Shown here: positions 7,853 to 17,270 of the stretch, in pieces
Layout of the letters: every line of letters begins with the position of its first letter
Position numbering within the stretch: the first letter of the stretch is position 1
Assembly: GCA_002411365.1 (NCBI GenBank)
Contig: DHSD01000028.1
Span: 7,513-71,512, forward strand
DNA length: 64,000 nucleotides
Direction of reading: 5' to 3'
From: Ruminococcaceae bacterium UBA5295
GTDB taxonomy: Bacteria; Bacillota; Clostridia; Oscillospirales; Acutalibacteraceae
The notes under the pieces: generated by a model
What the model was told of the DNA's origin: nothing
The model's input: the letters and a program-made list of their open reading frames with translations, nothing else
Databases searched by the model: none
Translations under genes and position numbers: made by a program

Positions 7853-10492
7853 ATGAAATGGACAGGCCTTAATGAGCTGAGGGAAAAATACCTTTCGTTT
7901 TTCGAATCGAAAGGCCATATGCGGTTGCCGAGCTTTTCGCTTATCCCGAAAGATGACAACAGCCTTCTGCTGATTAATTCGGGAATGGCGCCGATGAAAA
8001 AATATTTCACAGGTGAAGTGACGCCGCCGCGCAAGCGCGTGACAACATGCCAGAAATGTATACGCACTGGCGATATCGACAACGTTGGCATAACCGACCG
8101 CCATGGCACTTTTTTTGAAATGCTCGGCAACTTTTCGTTCGGCGATTATTTCAAGCACGAGGCTACGGCGTGGGCATGGGAGTTCTGCACGAAAGTGCTT
8201 GAGCTTCCAGCCGACAGGCTCTGGGTGACGATTTACAAAGATGACGATGAGGCTTTTGACATCTGGACAAAAGAAGTTGGCGTTGATGCGTCGCACATAG
8301 TGCGCTTTGGCAGAGAGGATAATTTTTGGGAGCATGGTTCTGGCCCGTGCGGCCCATGCTCTGAGATATACTTCGACCGCGGACCGGAGCACGGCTGCGA
8401 CAAGCCGACGTGCGGTGTAGGCTGCGACTGCGACCGCTACATCGAGTTCTGGAATATTGTTTTCTCGCAGTTTAACAGCGACGGCCACGGCCACTATCCG
8501 CCGATGGCGCATCCTAATATAGATACGGGCATGGGCCTTGAGCGCCTTGCCTGTATTATGCAGAATGTAGACAACCTGTTTCTTGTAGATACGATGCAGA
8601 ACATAATGAAGCATGTCAGCCGCATTACCGGTGTAAAATACGGTGATGACCCTAAAAAGGATATTTCCCTGCGCGTAATAACCGACCATATACGCGGGGC
8701 TACGTTTATGATAGCTGACGGCATTATGCCGTCAAACGAAGGACGCGGCTATGTGCTGCGCCGCCTTCTCCGCCGCGCCGCGCGCCACGGGCGCTTGCTC
8801 GGCGTGCACGACACGTTCCTTTATAAAATAGCAGAAACGGTGATTACCGAGAACAAAGGCGCTTATCCGGAGCTCGCCGAGCAACACGACAGGATAATAA
8901 AGCTTGTACGTGTTGAGGAAGAGAGCTTTGCAAGGACGATTGACCAGGGCATGCAGCTCCTGAACGGCTTTGTGGACGAGACTCTGAAAGCCGGGGAAAA
9001 AGTATTCCCAGGTTCAGATGCTTTCCGCCTTAGCGATACGTATGGCTTTCCTGTTGACCTTACGAAGGAGATAGTCGCAGAAAAAGGCCTTTCTGTGGAC
9101 GAAAAAGAGTTTGAAAAACTAATGCTTGAACAGAAAGAGCGTGCCCGCGCCGCGCGCAAGAATGCCGGAGCTGATGCATGGGCCGGAGAAAGCGGGCTGC
9201 TGAAGGACGCACTTGAAACAAAATTTCTCGGCTATGGAACGACGCAGTCGGAAGCAAAAGTAATTGCCATTGTCAAAGACGGCCAGCGCGCCGATTCGGC
9301 TACAGCAGGTGACAATGCCGTGCTTTTGCTTGACCAGACACCGTTTTACGGCGAAAGCGGCGGCCAGGTGGGCGATACGGGCATAATCGAATCGGAAGAT
9401 GCCGTTGTTGCCGTCACGAATACTACTAAAAACCATGCAAAAAATTTCCTGCACCATGCGGAAGTCAAAGCCGGCACAATACACGTCGGAGAAACTGTAA
9501 AAGCATCTGCCGACAAAGAGCGCCGTGCAGCCATCACGCGCAACCATACGGCTGCACACCTGTTGCAAGCGGCGTTGCGGAAAGTGCTCGGCACACATGT
9601 CCAGCAGGCAGGCCAACTGGTGGACGAAAAGCGTGTGCGTTTCGACTTCACGCATTTTGCCGCCGTAAAAAAAGATGAGATCAAAAAAGTTGAGGATATG
9701 GTAAACGGCGTGATACTAAACGCGATACCTGTCGTAAGCCGCGAAATGCCGATTGATGAAGCTAAAAAGCTCGGTGCAATGGCGTTGTTCGGCGAGAAAT
9801 ACGGGAAAATAGTGCGCGTTGTTTCCGCAGGCGATTTCTCAAAGGAATTCTGCGGCGGCACGCATGTGACAAATACTGCGCAAATAGGATTGTTTAAAAT
9901 TGTTTCCGAGAGCTCGGTAGCTGCAGGTGTTCGCCGCATAGAAGCCGTGACAGGCACTAACGTGCTCAGCCTGCTTGAAGATAATATGGAGACAATAATG
10001 AAAGCTTCAGAGGCAATGAAGCTCGGCAACCCGTCTGAACTTGTAAAGCGCGCGGACCAGATAATGCTTGAGCTTAAAGGAAAAGACCGCGAAATAGAGT
10101 CGCTCAATGCGAAGCTGGCGTCAATGCGTGTGGAAAGCCTGCTCGATAAAGCAAAAGATGTAAAAGGCGTAAAGTTCGTTTCAGCAAAGTTTGAGGGTAC
10201 GGAATCCGCTTCACTGCGCGTTATGTGCGACAAGATACTTGAGCGTTCGCCTGACTGTGTGGCTGTCATAGCCGGAATAAACGGTGAAAAAGCAAATATC
10301 GCCGCGTGCGCCGGCAAAAAGGCGCAGGAAAAGGGCGCGAATGCCGGAAAAATTGTCCGGCAGGTAGCGGCGGCAGCAGGCGGCAGCGGCGGCGGCAGGC
10401 CGGACAGCGCAATGGCAGGGACGAAAGATGTTTCGAAACTCGATGCTGCGCTTGCATCTTCGGAAAAAATCGTTGCAGATATGATAAAATAA
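7853..10492 (+). CDS. alaS: Alanine--tRNA ligase
   Basis: Charges tRNA-Ala. The 879-residue length matches the family. The N-terminal class II catalytic core begins MKWTGLNELREKYLSFFESKGH-like and includes GCGPCSEIYFDRG. The editing domain has the zinc ligands HTAAH (about 565-569) and CGGTH (667-671). The C-Ala domain ends with a glycine-rich GGSGGGRPDSAMAG block (about 840-853). The chosen ATG gives the canonical N-terminus; the same frame is open further upstream but that covers the T-box leader. Expression is set by the leader before it. Confidence 0.97.
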   Translation: MKWTGLNELREKYLSFFESKGHMRLPSFSLIPKDDNSLLLINSGMAPMKKYFTGEVTPPRKRVTTCQKCIRTGDIDNVGITDRHGTFFEMLGNFSFGDYFKHEATAWAWEFCTKVLELPADRLWVTIYKDDDEAFDIWTKEVGVDASHIVRFGREDNFWEHGSGPCGPCSEIYFDRGPEHGCDKPTCGVGCDCDRYIEFWNIVFSQFNSDGHGHYPPMAHPNIDTGMGLERLACIMQNVDNLFLVDTMQNIMKHVSRITGVKYGDDPKKDISLRVITDHIRGATFMIADGIMPSNEGRGYVLRRLLRRAARHGRLLGVHDTFLYKIAETVITENKGAYPELAEQHDRIIKLVRVEEESFARTIDQGMQLLNGFVDETLKAGEKVFPGSDAFRLSDTYGFPVDLTKEIVAEKGLSVDEKEFEKLMLEQKERARAARKNAGADAWAGESGLLKDALETKFLGYGTTQSEAKVIAIVKDGQRADSATAGDNAVLLLDQTPFYGESGGQVGDTGIIESEDAVVAVTNTTKNHAKNFLHHAEVKAGTIHVGETVKASADKERRAAITRNHTAAHLLQAALRKVLGTHVQQAGQLVDEKRVRFDFTHFAAVKKDEIKKVEDMVNGVILNAIPVVSREMPIDEAKKLGAMALFGEKYGKIVRVVSAGDFSKEFCGGTHVTNTAQIGLFKIVSESSVAAGVRRIEAVTGTNVLSLLEDNMETIMKASEAMKLGNPSELVKRADQIMLELKGKDREIESLNAKLASMRVESLLDKAKDVKGVKFVSAKFEGTESASLRVMCDKILERSPDCVAVIAGINGEKANIAACAGKKAQEKGANAGKIVRQVAAAAGGSGGGRPDSAMAGTKDVSKLDAALASSEKIVADMIK

Positions 10493-10501
10493 GATTATAA
10501 T
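10473..10501 (+). promoter_or_regulatory. Possible promoter for the HIT-protein gene
   Basis: TTGCAG (10473-10478), 17 bases, TATAAT (10496-10501). It overlaps the last codons of alaS and lies 30 bases before the HIT gene. The -35 box is weak. Confidence 0.45.
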
Positions 10502-10531
10502 AATACTGCTTTTCGAAGGAGGCTTTATCAT

Positions 10532-10870
10532 TTGGACTGCGTTTTCTGTAAGATTGCGAAAGGCGAAATTCCAAGTAAAAAAGCATACGAAGACGATAAG
10601 GTGCTTGCGTTTTATGACCTGCAGCCGCAGGCACCGGTGCATATACTGATTATTCCAAAAGAACATATTAGTTCTGCCGCGGAGATTACACCGCAGAACA
10701 GCGGTATCATTGCGCATATTTACGAAGTTGCGGCAAAACTTGCGAAAGAAAAACATCTTGAGGCAGGCTACCGCATTGTCTGCAATGTTGGAAAAGACGG
10801 CGGGCAGACGGTGCCGCATCTGCACTTTCACCTGCTTGGCGGACGTTCTATGAAATGGCCTCCAGGCTGA
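10532..10870 (+). CDS. HIT-family nucleotide-binding protein (HinT type)
   Basis: A 112-residue histidine-triad protein. It starts CVFCKIAKGEIP, the typical HinT N-terminus, and carries the histidine triad HLHFHLLGG near residue 96. Such proteins hydrolyse purine nucleoside phosphoramidates and adenylated intermediates; some HinT proteins remove AMP adducts made by tRNA synthetases, which fits its place after alaS, although that link is inference. The start is TTG with AAGGAGG nine bases upstream. Confidence 0.93.
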   Translation: MDCVFCKIAKGEIPSKKAYEDDKVLAFYDLQPQAPVHILIIPKEHISSAAEITPQNSGIIAHIYEVAAKLAKEKHLEAGYRIVCNVGKDGGQTVPHLHFHLLGGRSMKWPPG

Positions 10871-10905
10871 TGATCGGCTGATTTTATTTTTGAAAGGTTG
10901 ATTGC

Positions 10906-11466
10906 TTGATTATGGAAGGAAAGTTGAAAGGAAATTACTATAAGATGACCATTGCCGGTTGCAGGCGCGAGCTGCCGATATGCCCAATCGATGAGCATCT
11001 TGACATTGCGGGGTTCATTATGCTTGGCGATGTGGAACTTACTGAAAAAACGGCTGCCGAGCTTCTCAGAAAATGCCCGGAACACGACGTGGTTGTCACG
11101 GCTGAAACAAAGGGCATACCGCTCTGCTACGAGATGGCAAGGCAGGGTTGCCGCCATTACGTTGTGGCGCGCAAAAGTGTGAAAGCTTATATGCGCAACC
11201 CTATTTCCGTAAATGTAAAATCCATTACGACGGATCATATGCAGAAGCTGTTCCTCTCTGAAGAGGATGAAAAGCAGCTTCGCGGCAAGCGTGTACTTAT
11301 TGTAGACGATGTCATCAGCACGGGCGAATCGCTCGCTGCGATGGAAAAGCTCGTTGAAATGTATGGTGGCAACATTGTAGGCCGTGCTGCTGTGCTCGCT
11401 GAAGGTGATGCAAAAGACCGCAAAGACATTACTTATCTGGAGCCGCTGCCGCTTTTCCAGAAATAA
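10906..11466 (+). CDS. Phosphoribosyltransferase (adenine PRT-like)
   Basis: A 186-residue type I phosphoribosyltransferase. The PRPP-binding signature VLIVDDVISTGES is at about residues 130-142, and the upstream TAETKGIPLCYEMA loop resembles the adenine/xanthine PRT group. The substrate base cannot be fixed by eye. I chose TTG at 10906 because AAAGG (10893-10897) is eight bases upstream; an in-frame ATG two codons later is the alternative. It lies between the HIT gene and comEC, so a purine-salvage role near a nucleotide hydrolase is plausible. Confidence 0.82.
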   Translation: MIMEGKLKGNYYKMTIAGCRRELPICPIDEHLDIAGFIMLGDVELTEKTAAELLRKCPEHDVVVTAETKGIPLCYEMARQGCRHYVVARKSVKAYMRNPISVNVKSITTDHMQKLFLSEEDEKQLRGKRVLIVDDVISTGESLAAMEKLVEMYGGNIVGRAAVLAEGDAKDRKDITYLEPLPLFQK

Positions 11467-11488
11467 TTATATTCTTGGAGGTATTCCA

Positions 11489-13723
11489 ATGAAACGGCCG
11501 CTTGTGTTGGTGGGTTTTTGCTATCTGCTGACGCTTGCGGCCGCCATTTTTTTGGGTGCGGACATCTCGTTCATGCTTCTGTGGTGCTGTGCGGGCGGCT
11601 TTGCTGTCACGGCTTTGTGGAAAAAAACGCGCCGTGCCGTAATTCTCCCTCTGGCATTTGCAGCTTCAACTGCAGCGCTGGTATCATTCTGCGTTTATTA
11701 TCGCTTTTCAGTCGAGCCGCCGCGCGCGCTTGACGGGAAAAACCTGAACGTTGAGGGAACAGTGTGTGAGCTTCCAGAGCGCAGGTACGGGCGCTGGTAC
11801 TATATAGTCCGTGTGGACAAAACAGATTTCAAATCCGCTTGTGTACCACGCGGATTTAAGGTCCGCATTTCGCTCCAGAATGGGCTTAATGCAGGCCCTT
11901 ACTCGCGTGTGAAAGGAAAAATCCATTTTTTCCTGCCATCTGGCGGAGACGGTTTTTCTTCACGCGGCTACTATGCTTCAAAAGGCGTTATGATGTTTGC
12001 ATGGCCTGACGGAGGGGCTGGGGTAACCATACTGCCCGCAGCTGAAAAGCCGCCGTATTATTACGCCATGCACCTTCGCCAGAAGCTGATTTCAGCAGTG
12101 CAGGATATGCTTCCGCAGCAGGAAGCATCGCTCGTAAACGGCATACTGCTCGGCGATAAAAGCGGCCTGCATGACAATTTGGTGTCGGATTTCCGTACAG
12201 ACGGAATTTCCCACCTGCTTTCAGTTTCAGGGCTGCACATGTCAACAATAGCTGAACTGCTGATTTTCATGCTCCTTTTCTTCCATGTCCCCAAAAGGAT
12301 GGCGGCTGGAATAACAGCATGTGGCATACTGGGTTTTATGGCTGTGACGTGCTTTGTGCCCTCTGTCACACGCAGCGGGATAATGTGCCTGCTGTGCCTT
12401 GCGGCGCCTATAATTTCCCGCCGTTCCGATCCACTCAACTCGCTATGCACCGCAGTACTTATTATCTGCATTGCAAATCCGTATGCCGCCGCGGACGTTG
12501 GCCTGCTCCTTTCTTTTTTTGCAACGCTCGGCCTTATCCTGCTCGCAGGGCCGGCAGCAGATTTCCTCAACAAAAAGCTTGACAGGATACATGCCATAAG
12601 CCCGCTTGTGCGCGGGATAAACGGTACGCTTGCAACATCTGTAGGTGCTTCGCTTTTTACTTTGCCTGTTATACTGCTTAGTTTCAGGACAGTTTCGGCT
12701 GTTGCGCCGCTCGCCAATGTTTTAGAGCTTGTGCCGGCTTCGGTACTCATGGCTTTAGGTGCGGCGGCGGCAGCGCTTCGCCTGCTCCTGCCGCAGACAG
12801 AACTTGCCATGCCGTTTGCCCTTGCCGCAGGTCTTATTGCCAAATATATGCGTTTATGTGCCTCATGGCTGGCAGGCCTGCCGTTTGCATCATTTTCCGC
12901 TTCGCAGGGCTTTGTCATTATCTGGCTCGGCGGCACTTTCCTGCTTTTTTCGGCGGCGCTGGCCATTGGGAAAGGGACATCACTTTTTCCGCAGACGGCG
13001 TGCCTTTCGGTTATAATGTTATTTACGGGGATATTTTCATTTCGGCTCTGCAGGCAGAATATGACACGCATCGCTTTCCTTGATGTTGGCAACGATGTTT
13101 CCACTGTGCTGACGCGTGACGGCCATGCAGCGGTTATAGGGTGCGGCAGCTACCAGCCGCAGAAAATAATTTCATATCTCGGCAGCGAAAATGTGACTAA
13201 GATTGACTGCCTGGAAATACTTACAGAAGAGCGTGATGAATTTTCATGTGCGGCAAATATCGCAGAACGCTATCACCCCGCGTGCCTTCTTGTGCATAAA
13301 GGCAGCATGGCTGATGGCTTTGTGGGCAAAGCAGCTGCAAACGCAGGCAGGACGGAAACGTATGATTCGTCGGCAGCAATGAATTTTTGGAGTGACGTCA
13401 GCGTTAAAACATGCCGTGCGGGCAGATCATCAGCAGCCATGGTCACTGCAGGCGGAATTTCCGCTGTCGCTTTTCCGCCTGAGGCGGACGGTAACCGGCT
13501 TCCGCTTTCATGGAGAACTCCTGATGTCCTTGCATATGGTGCATCAGAGAAGAATGTTGGAGGAATTAATCCGTCGTGCGTTGTTTTTTCCATGAACAAA
13601 ACAACACTGCAAAAGTCGGCCGAAACGGTCAAAAAATGCCGTTCTGCCTGGACAGGCGGTTATGGAAATATTATACTTGAGGTAAAAGGAAACCGCAGAC
13701 TGTCGATTGGAAGGGAGCCGTAA
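11489..13723 (+). CDS. comEC: ComEC/Rec2-family DNA uptake channel protein with degenerate C-terminal domain
   Basis: A 744-residue polytopic membrane protein of the ComEC family, the channel through which single-stranded DNA enters during competence. An N-terminal DUF4131-like region (about 1-170) is followed by the Competence domain, with SVSGLHMS at about 245-252 and many hydrophobic helices to about 520. The C-terminal part (about 525-744) aligns by eye with the metallo-beta-lactamase-like domain (FLDVG...), but the usual GQGDA and HxHxDH metal sites are replaced by NDVS and an EERDEF stretch. Nuclease activity is therefore unlikely. The gene overlaps holA by three bases, the usual comEC-holA order in Firmicutes. 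Confidence 0.87.
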   Translation: MKRPLVLVGFCYLLTLAAAIFLGADISFMLLWCCAGGFAVTALWKKTRRAVILPLAFAASTAALVSFCVYYRFSVEPPRALDGKNLNVEGTVCELPERRYGRWYYIVRVDKTDFKSACVPRGFKVRISLQNGLNAGPYSRVKGKIHFFLPSGGDGFSSRGYYASKGVMMFAWPDGGAGVTILPAAEKPPYYYAMHLRQKLISAVQDMLPQQEASLVNGILLGDKSGLHDNLVSDFRTDGISHLLSVSGLHMSTIAELLIFMLLFFHVPKRMAAGITACGILGFMAVTCFVPSVTRSGIMCLLCLAAPIISRRSDPLNSLCTAVLIICIANPYAAADVGLLLSFFATLGLILLAGPAADFLNKKLDRIHAISPLVRGINGTLATSVGASLFTLPVILLSFRTVSAVAPLANVLELVPASVLMALGAAAAALRLLLPQTELAMPFALAAGLIAKYMRLCASWLAGLPFASFSASQGFVIIWLGGTFLLFSAALAIGKGTSLFPQTACLSVIMLFTGIFSFRLCRQNMTRIAFLDVGNDVSTVLTRDGHAAVIGCGSYQPQKIISYLGSENVTKIDCLEILTEERDEFSCAANIAERYHPACLLVHKGSMADGFVGKAAANAGRTETYDSSAAMNFWSDVSVKTCRAGRSSAAMVTAGGISAVAFPPEADGNRLPLSWRTPDVLAYGASEKNVGGINPSCVVFSMNKTTLQKSAETVKKCRSAWTGGYGNIILEVKGNRRLSIGREP

Positions 13724-14772
13724 TGCCGCAGATTACCGAAACAGAACTGAGAAAGCAGATTGAAAAATCAAATTTCGCAAAGCTTTATTTCCTTTATGGT
13801 GAAGAAAAATATATGGTTGGCTATTTTGCCGGGAAAATAGCCGAAAAAGCTGGCTCACAGGGGCTGCGTGACTTTAATCTGCAGAAATTAAGCGGGGACG
13901 CAGGAATTGACCAGATAGCGGCGGCTGTAGAATCCCTGCCGGTAATGGCACAGCGCAAATGTGTAGCTGTTGCCGACCTTGATATAAATGCCCTGCATGG
14001 AGCGGAGCCGTCAAAACTTCAGGAGATGATTGAGGGGCTGCCTGACACATGCGTGCTTGTGATTTATCTTGTTTCGTTGGATTTTGATGAGCGCCGCGAC
14101 CGTAAATGGAAAAAGTTTATCGCCGAGGCCGGCAGAGCTGGTGTGGTTGTTGAGTTCCGACGGCGCACGGAGCAGCAGCTCGAAAAGCTCGTCTGCAGCG
14201 GTGCATCAAGGCGCGGGTGCGAAATCTCACGCGCAAATGCCGGGCGCATGATAAAATCATGCGGGACTGATATGCAGACCGTGCAAAATGAAATGGAAAA
14301 GCTTTGCGCCTATACGGGCAGCGGCGAAATCACGGCTGAAACTGCTGATATGCTTACAACGAAAAATCTTGAGGCGCGCGTATTTGACCTTTCAAAGGCA
14401 ACCATGGCAGGTGACGGAGACAGAGCCTACAATATACTTGACCAGCTGCTGTATCAGCACGAAGAGCCTGTGGCGGTGCTGTCTGTGCTTTCAGGTGCCT
14501 ACCTTGACATGTACCGCGTCAGGATTTCAATACAGAGCGGCTTTTCAGCAATGGAGCCAGCAAAGTATTTTGACTATGCGCATAAAGAATTCCGGCTTAC
14601 AAATGCCGAAAGGATAGCAAAACGCTACTCTGACCAAATGCTGCGCGAAAGCCTTGCAGCTTTGCTTAAGGCGGATATCGCACTGAAAAGCGCGCATGGT
14701 GACCGCAGAATTATTCTGGAAAAGCTGATAGCCCAGCTGATCTGGATTTCCGAAAGGGAGAAAGTGGGTTGA
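13723..14772 (+). CDS. holA: DNA polymerase III subunit delta
   Basis: The 349-residue delta subunit of the clamp loader, which opens the beta clamp. It begins with FLYGEEKYMVGYFAGKI, the conserved start of the AAA-like domain, and has an IYLVSLDFDERRDRKWKKF segment typical of HolA. The C-terminal helical collar includes FDLSKATMAGDGDRAYNILDQLL. Length is standard. The start ATG shares bases with the comEC stop (TAATG), and the stop overlaps the next gene's TTG, so the three genes are tightly coupled. Confidence 0.93.
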   Translation: MPQITETELRKQIEKSNFAKLYFLYGEEKYMVGYFAGKIAEKAGSQGLRDFNLQKLSGDAGIDQIAAAVESLPVMAQRKCVAVADLDINALHGAEPSKLQEMIEGLPDTCVLVIYLVSLDFDERRDRKWKKFIAEAGRAGVVVEFRRRTEQQLEKLVCSGASRRGCEISRANAGRMIKSCGTDMQTVQNEMEKLCAYTGSGEITAETADMLTTKNLEARVFDLSKATMAGDGDRAYNILDQLLYQHEEPVAVLSVLSGAYLDMYRVRISIQSGFSAMEPAKYFDYAHKEFRLTNAERIAKRYSDQMLRESLAALLKADIALKSAHGDRRIILEKLIAQLIWISEREKVG

Positions 14773-15365
14773 TTCATGTAAAAGAAGCCATTATCGTCGA
14801 GGGAAAGTATGACAAGATAAAACTGTCATCTGTTGTAGACGGGCTTATAATCCAGACGAATGGCTTCCGGATTTTCAAAGACCGTGAACAGATGGCAATG
14901 CTTCGCCGCCTTGCAGACAGCCGCGGCCTTGTGATACTGACAGACAGCGACTCGGCGGGTTTTTTAATACGCCATTATCTCATGGGCTCGATACCGCCGG
15001 AAAAAATTAAAAATGCCTATATACCTGATATTGCCGGCAAAGAAAAGCGTAAGCGTAAGCCTTCGAAAGAGGGGAAGCTCGGTGTGGAAGGGGTGCCTAC
15101 AGGCGTGATTGTAGAAGCACTCAAGCATACCGGCGTTGCTGTGGAAGACGTGAGTAAACCGTCAGGGCGGCAGATAACAAAAGCAGACCTTTATTTTCTT
15201 GGGCTTTCAGGCGGGCAGCAGAGCGCACAAAAAAGGAAGGCACTGCTGCGCCGGCTTGGCCTGCCGGAGTATCTTTCAGCAAACTCCATGCCTCAGGTTT
15301 TGAACTCAGTGATTTCGTATGAAGAGCTTGTAGAGGCAGTTTCTGATATGCAGAACGTGCAGTAA
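14769..15365 (+). CDS. Ribonuclease M5-like Toprim protein (Toprim + DUF4093)
   Basis: A 198-residue protein with a Toprim domain: EAIIVEGKYDKIKL at about 5-18 holds the catalytic Glu, and LTDSDSAG at about 57-64 the DxD pair. A C-terminal DUF4093-type helical domain (about 110-198) follows. This is the architecture of RNase M5 (RnmV), which matures the 5S rRNA precursor. RnmV is usually next to ksgA; here it follows holA, so a paralogue with another RNA substrate is possible. The TTG start overlaps the holA stop and has GGGAG before it. Confidence 0.85.
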   Translation: MIHVKEAIIVEGKYDKIKLSSVVDGLIIQTNGFRIFKDREQMAMLRRLADSRGLVILTDSDSAGFLIRHYLMGSIPPEKIKNAYIPDIAGKEKRKRKPSKEGKLGVEGVPTGVIVEALKHTGVAVEDVSKPSGRQITKADLYFLGLSGGQQSAQKRKALLRRLGLPEYLSANSMPQVLNSVISYEELVEAVSDMQNVQ

Positions 15366-15375
15366 ACGATTTTTC

Positions 15376-15404
15376 TTGTGCTTTTTTAATGCCTGTGATA
15401 TAAT
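15376..15404 (+). promoter_or_regulatory. Promoter of rpsB-tsf with extended -10
   Basis: TTGTGC (15376-15381), 17 bases, TATAAT (15399-15404), preceded by TGA, giving an extended -10 (TGATATAAT). The same TG-A-TATAAT form recurs before the flippase gene, ruvC and mtnN. Predicted transcription start is near 15411. Confidence 0.75.
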
Positions 15405-15410
15405 ATTAAC

Positions 15411-15508
15411 GCATTACACACGCCGCACAGGCGAACGGTGCCCGAAAACGGGTTTTATCGCCAATTTCAGACGTGCGGCGGAGGAAAAACCAAGGAGGTT
15501 TTATTTAA
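15411..15508 (+). promoter_or_regulatory. Structured 5' leader of rpsB
   Basis: The roughly 98-nt leader folds into three nested helices: CGCCGCAC (15421-15428) with GTGCGGCG (15473-15480), GGCGA (15430-15434) with TCGCC (15458-15462), and CCCG (15441-15444) with CGGG (15449-15452) closing an AAAA loop. The outer helix stops just before the Shine-Dalgarno (AAGGAGG, about 15492-15498). No terminator T run follows, so any control would act on translation, for example autoregulation by S2. I do not recognise it as a named RNA family. Confidence 0.6.
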
Positions 15509-16258
15509 ATGTCAGTCGTATCCATGAAGCAGCTTCTTGAAGCAGGTGTCCATTTCGGCCATCAGACCAGAAGATGGAACCCAAAAATGAAACCGTATAT
15601 TTTTACAGAGCGCAACGGGATCTATATTATTGACCTGCAGAAAACAGTGCGCAAGCTCGACGAAGCCTACAACTTCATCCGTGACCTGTCTATGGACGGC
15701 AAGTCTGTGCTTTTTGTTGGAACGAAAAAGCAGGCTCAGGAGTCAATAAAGACGGAAGCAGAGCGCGCCGGCGCATTTTATGTGAATGCCCGGTGGCTCG
15801 GCGGCATGCTCACTAATTTCCGCACTATCCGCCACAGGATAGACAGGCTCAACCAGCTCCAGACAATGGAAAATGACGGCACATTTGATTTGCTGCCGAA
15901 AAAAGAGGTCAGCAAGCTGAAGCTTGAAATAGCAAAGCTCGAGAAATTCCTTGGCGGAATTAAAGACATGAAGTCTCTGCCGAGCGCACTGTTTATTGTT
16001 GACCCGCGCAAAGAGCATATTGCCGTTTCGGAAGCGCGCAAACTGCATATCCCGATTGTCGCTATTGTTGATACAAACTGTGACCCGGATGAGATAGACT
16101 ATGTTATCCCGGGCAATGATGATGCTATCCGTGCAGTTAAGTTGATTTCATCTATCATGGCGGATGCTATCATAGAAGGCAGAGAAGGCCAGACGGGCGC
16201 AGCAGCTGAAAATGAAAAGGTAAATGAAACTGATAAGCAGGCCGCAGCGGGAAAATAA
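15509..16258 (+). CDS. rpsB: 30S ribosomal protein S2
   Basis: A 249-residue S2 protein of the small ribosomal subunit. It has the canonical [19 protein letters not shown] start, the GTKKQAQ segment and [16 protein letters not shown]. Strong AAGGAGG upstream. It is followed by tsf in the near-universal rpsB-tsf order. The C-terminus has a short acidic and Lys-rich tail of variable type. Confidence 0.98.
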   Translation: MSVVSMKQLLEAGVHFGHQTRRWNPKMKPYIFTERNGIYIIDLQKTVRKLDEAYNFIRDLSMDGKSVLFVGTKKQAQESIKTEAERAGAFYVNARWLGGMLTNFRTIRHRIDRLNQLQTMENDGTFDLLPKKEVSKLKLEIAKLEKFLGGIKDMKSLPSALFIVDPRKEHIAVSEARKLHIPIVAIVDTNCDPDEIDYVIPGNDDAIRAVKLISSIMADAIIEGREGQTGAAAENEKVNETDKQAAAGK

Positions 16259-16304
16259 TGCAGCCTGAATGAAACATTTTTTATAAAGCGAGGAATGTAA
16301 TATC

Positions 16305-17219
16305 ATGGCTTTTACAGCAAAAGACGTCGCAGCGCTCCGCGCGAAAACCGGCTGCGGCATGATGGACTGCAAGAAGGCACTGACAAAGGCGGACGGCGAT
16401 ATGGATAAAGCAATTGACTTTCTCCGTGAAAAAGGCCTTGCAACCGCTACGAAAAAAGCCGGCCGCATTGCTGCGGAAGGAATCGCCTATGCAGTAACAA
16501 ACAGTGATGCAACAAAAGGCGTAGTTATTGAAGTCAATTCGGAAACTGACTTCGTTGCCAAAAACGCTGAGTTCCGCAACTTTGTCAAGACTTGCGCCGA
16601 CACTATTCTTGCTTCGGATCCGTCAGATGTTGATGCACTTTTGAAATGCAAGGCCGCAGGTTCAGATGAAACAGTAGATGCGCTGCTGAAAGAGAAAATT
16701 ATGAAAATCGGCGAAAACATTAAAATCCGCCGTTTCAAAGAGTTCAGCGGTGCTGTAGGTGCCTATATCCATGCGGAAGGTAAAATCGGAGTGCTTGTGA
16801 ATTTTGCTACTTCGCCTGAGATTGCATCAAAGCCTGAGTTTAAGGAGTACACAAAGGATATTTGTATGCAGGTTGCGGCTATTGTACCGCAGTATCTTGA
16901 TGAGAAGAGCGTTCCTGATGATGTTGTAGAGCATGAGAAAGGAATCCTCAAGCAGCAGGTTATAGAGTCAGGTAAACCGGCAGCTATAGCTGATAAGATA
17001 GTCCAGGGCAAGCTGCATAAATTCTATAAGGAAGTCTGCCTTGTTGACCAGGCATTCATTAAAGATGACAAACTTTCAGTAAAGCAGTACACAGAGCAGA
17101 CAGCGAAAAAGCTTGGCGGTGATGTTAAAATTACCGGTTACACACGCTTTGAACGCGGTGAAGGCATAGAGAAGCGCAAAGAGAACTTTGCTCAGGAAAT
17201 TAAAGACCTTGTGAAATAA
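16305..17219 (+). CDS. tsf: Translation elongation factor Ts
   Basis: A 304-residue EF-Ts, the guanine-nucleotide exchange factor for EF-Tu. The N-terminal UBA-like domain reads LRAKTGCGMMDCKKAL, then GRIAAEGIAYA, and the core holds EVNSETDFVAKN, which contacts EF-Tu. It is co-transcribed with rpsB and followed by a clear intrinsic terminator. Confidence 0.98.
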   Translation: MAFTAKDVAALRAKTGCGMMDCKKALTKADGDMDKAIDFLREKGLATATKKAGRIAAEGIAYAVTNSDATKGVVIEVNSETDFVAKNAEFRNFVKTCADTILASDPSDVDALLKCKAAGSDETVDALLKEKIMKIGENIKIRRFKEFSGAVGAYIHAEGKIGVLVNFATSPEIASKPEFKEYTKDICMQVAAIVPQYLDEKSVPDDVVEHEKGILKQQVIESGKPAAIADKIVQGKLHKFYKEVCLVDQAFIKDDKLSVKQYTEQTAKKLGGDVKITGYTRFERGEGIEKRKENFAQEIKDLVK

Positions 17220-17243
17220 ATCCTTTTTGCACCGTTTATAGAA

Positions 17244-17270
17244 GGGATCCGGTTTCGGGTCTTTTTTTTT
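17244..17270 (+). terminator. Intrinsic terminator of rpsB-tsf
   Basis: Short GC-rich hairpin (17246-17251 with 17256-17261, one G-T pair, extended by one base on each side) followed directly by nine T residues. Confidence 0.85.

Noticed and set aside
12061..13104. Long minus-strand open frame opposite comEC
   Set aside because: It is a codon-bias shadow of comEC with no start signal or recognisable motif; the same applies to the long open frame opposite alaS at 9346-10317.
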